DNA of 9,821 nucleotides. Source: an uncultured Bacteroides sp. GTDB lineage: Bacteria > Bacteroidota > Bacteroidia > Bacteroidales > Bacteroidaceae. The position numbers were made by a program, and so were the translations under genes. Position 1 is the stretch's first letter, and each line of letters starts with the position of its first letter. This document shows, one piece after another, positions 7,668 through 9,821 of this stretch. The stretch spans positions 1 to 9,821 of the forward strand of contig CAKUYM010000151.1 of NCBI GenBank assembly GCA_934716785.1, read 5' to 3'. Below the pieces are notes generated by a model. It made no database searches. It saw only the letters and a program-made list of their open reading frames with translations, and was not told the origin of the DNA.

Positions 7668-8636
7668 ATGATTCGGAAAATCGTTCGTCGCCTGTTGGTT
7701 ACAGGTTTTGTGGCATTTTTATCTTCCTTGTCTTTGATGGCGCAACACCGGGTGGAAATGCTTCCTTTCGGAGACATGGATCAGTGGATAGACCGTCAAA
7801 TAAAGGAGTCGGGTATTATCGGTGGAAATACAAAAAATGTATATGCGATAGGGCCTACATCTGTAATCAAGGGAGATCAGGTTTATAAGAATATGGGCGG
7901 ATCGCCTTGGGGAACGTCCAATGTGATGGCAAAGGTGGCAGGTATAACAAAGACCAATACCTCGGTTTTCCCGGAAAAGCGGGGAGACGGATACTGTGCG
8001 CGGTTGGATACACGCATGGAAAGCGTGAAGGTATTGGGGCTTGTCAATATTACGGTATTGGCGGCTGGCTCTATTTTTACCGGTTCGGTGCATGAACCGA
8101 TAAAAGGTACGAAGAATCCGCAGAAGATGCTACAGACGGGCATCCCGTTTACCAAGAGGCCGATTGCCCTTCAATTTGACTATAAGGTGAAGATGTCCGA
8201 CCGAGAGAACCGTATCCGCGCCACCGGTTTCAGCAAGATTACGGATGTGCCCGGCAAAGACTATCCGGCAGCTATCCTGTTCCTGCAGAAGCGTTGGGAA
8301 GATGCAGAAGGAAATGTGTATGCCAAGCGTATAGGTACGATGGTGACTTACTATTATCACTCCACAGACTGGAAGAATAACGCTTCTTATGAGATTATGT
8401 ATGGCGATATTACGGCTCGTCCTGAATATAAGGCCCATATGATGCGTTTGCAGGTGACCGAAAGCTATACGGTGAACAGCAAAGGTGAAAGTGTGCCTAT
8501 CCATGAGGTGGCGTGGGGAGATGAAAATGATGTGCCGACTCACATGTGTCTTCAGTTTACATCCAGCCATGGAGGTGCTTATATCGGTTCGCCGGGGAAT
8601 ACATTGTGGATTGATAATGTGAAATTGGTGTATTAG
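7668..8636 (+). CDS. Exported PCMD-like beta-sandwich protein of unknown function
   Basis: Product of 322 residues. Residues 1-25 form a signal peptide (IRKIVRR, a hydrophobic core, then SLMA before Q26), cleaved by signal peptidase I; no lipobox cysteine follows. The mature part resembles the Bacteroidetes PCMD domain (putative carbohydrate metabolism domain), with LAAGSIFTGSV at 131-141, PFTKRPIALQFDYK at 160-173 and a C-terminal SSHGGAYIGSPGNTLWIDNV at 299-318. That ending is typical of this jelly-roll fold, where a small residue pattern precedes a strand with a conserved Asp. No catalytic motif can be named. AAAGGA lies just before the ATG, and the gene follows the sulfotransferase by 22 nt with no terminator between. 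A periplasmic or surface role linked to the sulfonated product or its acceptor is inferred from position only. The name of the domain does not prove carbohydrate binding. Confidence 0.75.
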   Translation: MIRKIVRRLLVTGFVAFLSSLSLMAQHRVEMLPFGDMDQWIDRQIKESGIIGGNTKNVYAIGPTSVIKGDQVYKNMGGSPWGTSNVMAKVAGITKTNTSVFPEKRGDGYCARLDTRMESVKVLGLVNITVLAAGSIFTGSVHEPIKGTKNPQKMLQTGIPFTKRPIALQFDYKVKMSDRENRIRATGFSKITDVPGKDYPAAILFLQKRWEDAEGNVYAKRIGTMVTYYYHSTDWKNNASYEIMYGDITARPEYKAHMMRLQVTESYTVNSKGESVPIHEVAWGDENDVPTHMCLQFTSSHGGAYIGSPGNTLWIDNVKLVY

Positions 8637-8650
8637 TGCGTGTATGAATG

Positions 8651-8669
8651 AAAAAATACGTGATTTTTT
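8651..8669 (+). terminator. Possible weak terminator at the end of the sulfonation operon
   Basis: AAAAAAT (8651-8657) and ATTTTTT (8663-8669) form a 7-bp A/T-only stem with loop ACGTG, 14 nt after the stop codon of the PCMD-like gene. The stem has no GC pair, so it would be a poor intrinsic terminator. It overlaps the -33 box of the next promoter. Read-through into the porin gene is possible. Confidence 0.3.
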
Positions 8670-8698
8670 GTTTGTGTTATATTAAATATCTATATTTG
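8667..8698 (+). promoter_or_regulatory. Strong Bacteroides-type promoter of the OmpA-family porin gene
   Basis: TTTG at 8667-8670, a 20-bp gap, and TATATTTG at 8691-8698 match both consensus boxes and the spacing of the Bacteroides housekeeping promoter exactly. Transcription should start near 8705 and give a leader of about 110 nt. Strong expression fits the codon choice of the porin gene. Confidence 0.8.
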
Positions 8699-8704
8699 CA
8701 TTAA

Positions 8705-8816
8705 TTTATAGAAAAGAGTGAAGTTTGCTGACTCTTTGTATGGTTTGCATGGGGTAAACGCTGAGCCTTTATTTTCTATAGGTGCTGAAATATATTATTT
8801 ACTAAAATAAATTGAG
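8705..8816 (+). promoter_or_regulatory. Structured 5' leader of the porin mRNA
   Basis: The leader of about 112 nt holds two competing inverted pairs. A long-range 9-bp pair joins TATAGAAAA (8707-8715) with TTTTCTATA (8772-8780). A local 7-bp hairpin joins AAAGAGT (8713-8719) with ACTCTTT (8731-8737). They share bases 8713-8715, so they may form one branched structure or switch between forms. No known riboswitch class is recognised. The segment before the ATG is A/T-rich and probably unpaired. Confidence 0.4.
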
Positions 8817-9821
8817 ATGAAAAAGGGTTTATTGTTTGTTTTATTGGCAGCGGCTTCAGTCAGTCTGTCTGCTCAAGAAAAAGAAAACACTAAAAAAAGC
8901 TACCGGGTAGAGACAAATCTCTTTGGCGCTAATTGGTTTGTCAGTGGTGGAATTGGTGCACAGATGTACTTTGGAGATAATGACAGCAAAGCAAGTTTTG
9001 GAAAAAGACTCGCTCCGGCACTTGATATCTCTGTAGGTAAGTGGTTTACTCCGGGTATCGGATTGCGCGTGTCTTATAATGGTCTTCAAGCTAAAGGTGC
9101 AACACCGGATGCTGGTGACGTTTATGTAAAGGGCGGTACTTTTTCTAATGGTTATTACAAGCAAAAATGGAATCTTGCAAACTTCCACGGTGATGTAATG
9201 CTTAACCTTTCCAATATGCTTTGCGGCTACAATGAAGAACGTGTTTACTCGTTCATTCCTTATGCAGGAGCCGGACTTGTACACTCATGGAGCGACCCGA
9301 AAGAAAACAACCTGGGTTTGAATCTTGGTTTGATCAACCGTTTCCGTCTTTCTTCAGCATGGGATCTTAACGTAGAGTTGCGTGGGCTGTTGATGAAGAA
9401 CGCTTTCGGTGGTGCAAGCAAAGAAGGTATGGCTGGTCTGACTGTAGGCGTGACTTACAAGTTCAAGAAACGTGGTTGGGAAGCTGTTCCTACTGTGCCG
9501 ATGGTGCCGGAAAGCCAGTTGAACGATATGAGAAATACTCTGAACTCTTTGAAGAGCGAAAACGAATCTCTGAAGCGTGAGTTGGTTGATGCACGTAACA
9601 AGAAACCGGAAGTTATCGTTCAGAAAGAAGCCGGCTTTGTTCCGCGTCTTGTTGTCGTATTCAATATCGGCAAGAGCAACATCAGCAAGAGAGAATACAT
9701 GAATATCGAAGCTATGGCTAAGGGTATTAAAGAAAACCCGAACAAGGTATTTACTGTAACGGGATATGCTGACCAAGGCACCGGTTCTGCCGAGTACAAC
9801 ATGAAGTTGAGTAAGAAGAGA
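8817..9821 (+). CDS. OmpA-family outer membrane porin (3' end beyond window)
   Basis: An open frame of 335 codons from ATG 8817 runs to the window edge without a stop. Residues 1-19 are a signal peptide ending SLSA before Q20. About 25-220 alternate as in an outer-membrane beta-barrel, with paired aromatic and Gly-rich strands (TNLFGANWFVSGGIG, FIPYAGAGLVHSW). A Pro-rich hinge at 224-231 leads to a short coiled coil at 234-260, with hydrophobic heptad residues L235, M238, L242, L245, L252, L256 and A259. A C-terminal OmpA-like peptidoglycan-binding domain starts near 268 (VVVFNIGKSNISKREY) and shows TGYADQGTGSAEYNMKLSKKR at the edge. Bacteroidetes porins of this kind have about 380-400 residues, so some 50 are missing. 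Codon use is strongly biased (CGT, GGT, AAC, GAA), unlike the operon before it, which suggests high expression. It has its own promoter. It anchors the outer membrane to the wall. Confidence 0.92.
   Translation, partial: MKKGLLFVLLAAASVSLSAQEKENTKKSYRVETNLFGANWFVSGGIGAQMYFGDNDSKASFGKRLAPALDISVGKWFTPGIGLRVSYNGLQAKGATPDAGDVYVKGGTFSNGYYKQKWNLANFHGDVMLNLSNMLCGYNEERVYSFIPYAGAGLVHSWSDPKENNLGLNLGLINRFRLSSAWDLNVELRGLLMKNAFGGASKEGMAGLTVGVTYKFKKRGWEAVPTVPMVPESQLNDMRNTLNSLKSENESLKRELVDARNKKPEVIVQKEAGFVPRLVVVFNIGKSNISKREYMNIEAMAKGIKENPNKVFTVTGYADQGTGSAEYNMKLSKKR

Larger units (their letters stand above)
1042..8636 (+). other. Seven-gene sulfate activation and sulfonation operon
   Basis: Seven + strand genes follow one another with gaps of 11, 13, 27, 12, 6 and 22 nt: cysQ, anion permease, cysC, cysD, cysN, sulfotransferase, exported PCMD-like protein. 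No terminator-like hairpin with a T run is seen between them. Together they cover sulfate entry, APS and PAPS synthesis, sulfo transfer and PAP removal. Genes for reducing PAPS or sulfite are absent here. That all seven are co-transcribed is inferred from spacing. Confidence 0.8.

Noticed and set aside
8856..9802. Several - strand open frames in the last 1 kb
   Set aside because: The + strand carries an unbroken 335-codon frame with a signal peptide, beta-barrel, coiled coil and OmpA-like domain. The - strand frames are shadows of it.

Overview
The window looks like a Bacteroides chromosome segment, close to B. thetaiotaomicron. Several things point there: moderate GC content with AT-rich spacers, promoters of the Bacteroides type (TTTG about 20 bp upstream of TAnnTTTG), weak Shine-Dalgarno sites, a PCMD-domain secreted protein, and an OmpA-family porin of Bacteroidetes type. 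All credible genes lie on the + strand. I see no tRNA, rRNA, CRISPR array, insertion sequence or phage gene.

Layout. 1-344 is non-coding, with a promoter for the first gene at about 249-279 and a 14-bp palindrome at 203-216. 345-839 encodes a small SPOR-domain lipoprotein, followed by a good intrinsic terminator at 891-921. The spacer to 1111 holds a near-perfect 10-bp direct repeat at exact 20-bp spacing and a candidate promoter at 1022-1049. From 1112 to 8636 seven genes run tightly in one direction (gaps of 6 to 27 nt): cysQ (PAP phosphatase), an SLC13/DASS anion permease with a TrkA-C domain, cysC (APS kinase), cysD and cysN (ATP sulfurylase), a PAPS-dependent sulfotransferase, and an exported PCMD-like protein. 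A textbook promoter at 8667-8698 then drives an ompA-type porin gene, which begins at 8817 and runs off the window end.

How the genes work together. The seven-gene unit encodes a whole sulfonation cycle. Sulfate enters through the permease, CysDN makes APS, CysC makes PAPS, the sulfotransferase moves the sulfo group to an acceptor, and CysQ removes the inhibitory by-product PAP. No PAPS reductase or sulfite reductase gene is present, so the context points to making a sulfonated metabolite rather than cysteine. From memory, a B. thetaiotaomicron sulfotransferase in such a cluster (BT_0416) has been reported to sulfonate cholesterol and other steroids. This gene is probably its orthologue or a close homologue, so the system is likely not wholly new. 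The least explained member is the exported PCMD-like protein at the end of the unit. Regulation of the unit is also open.
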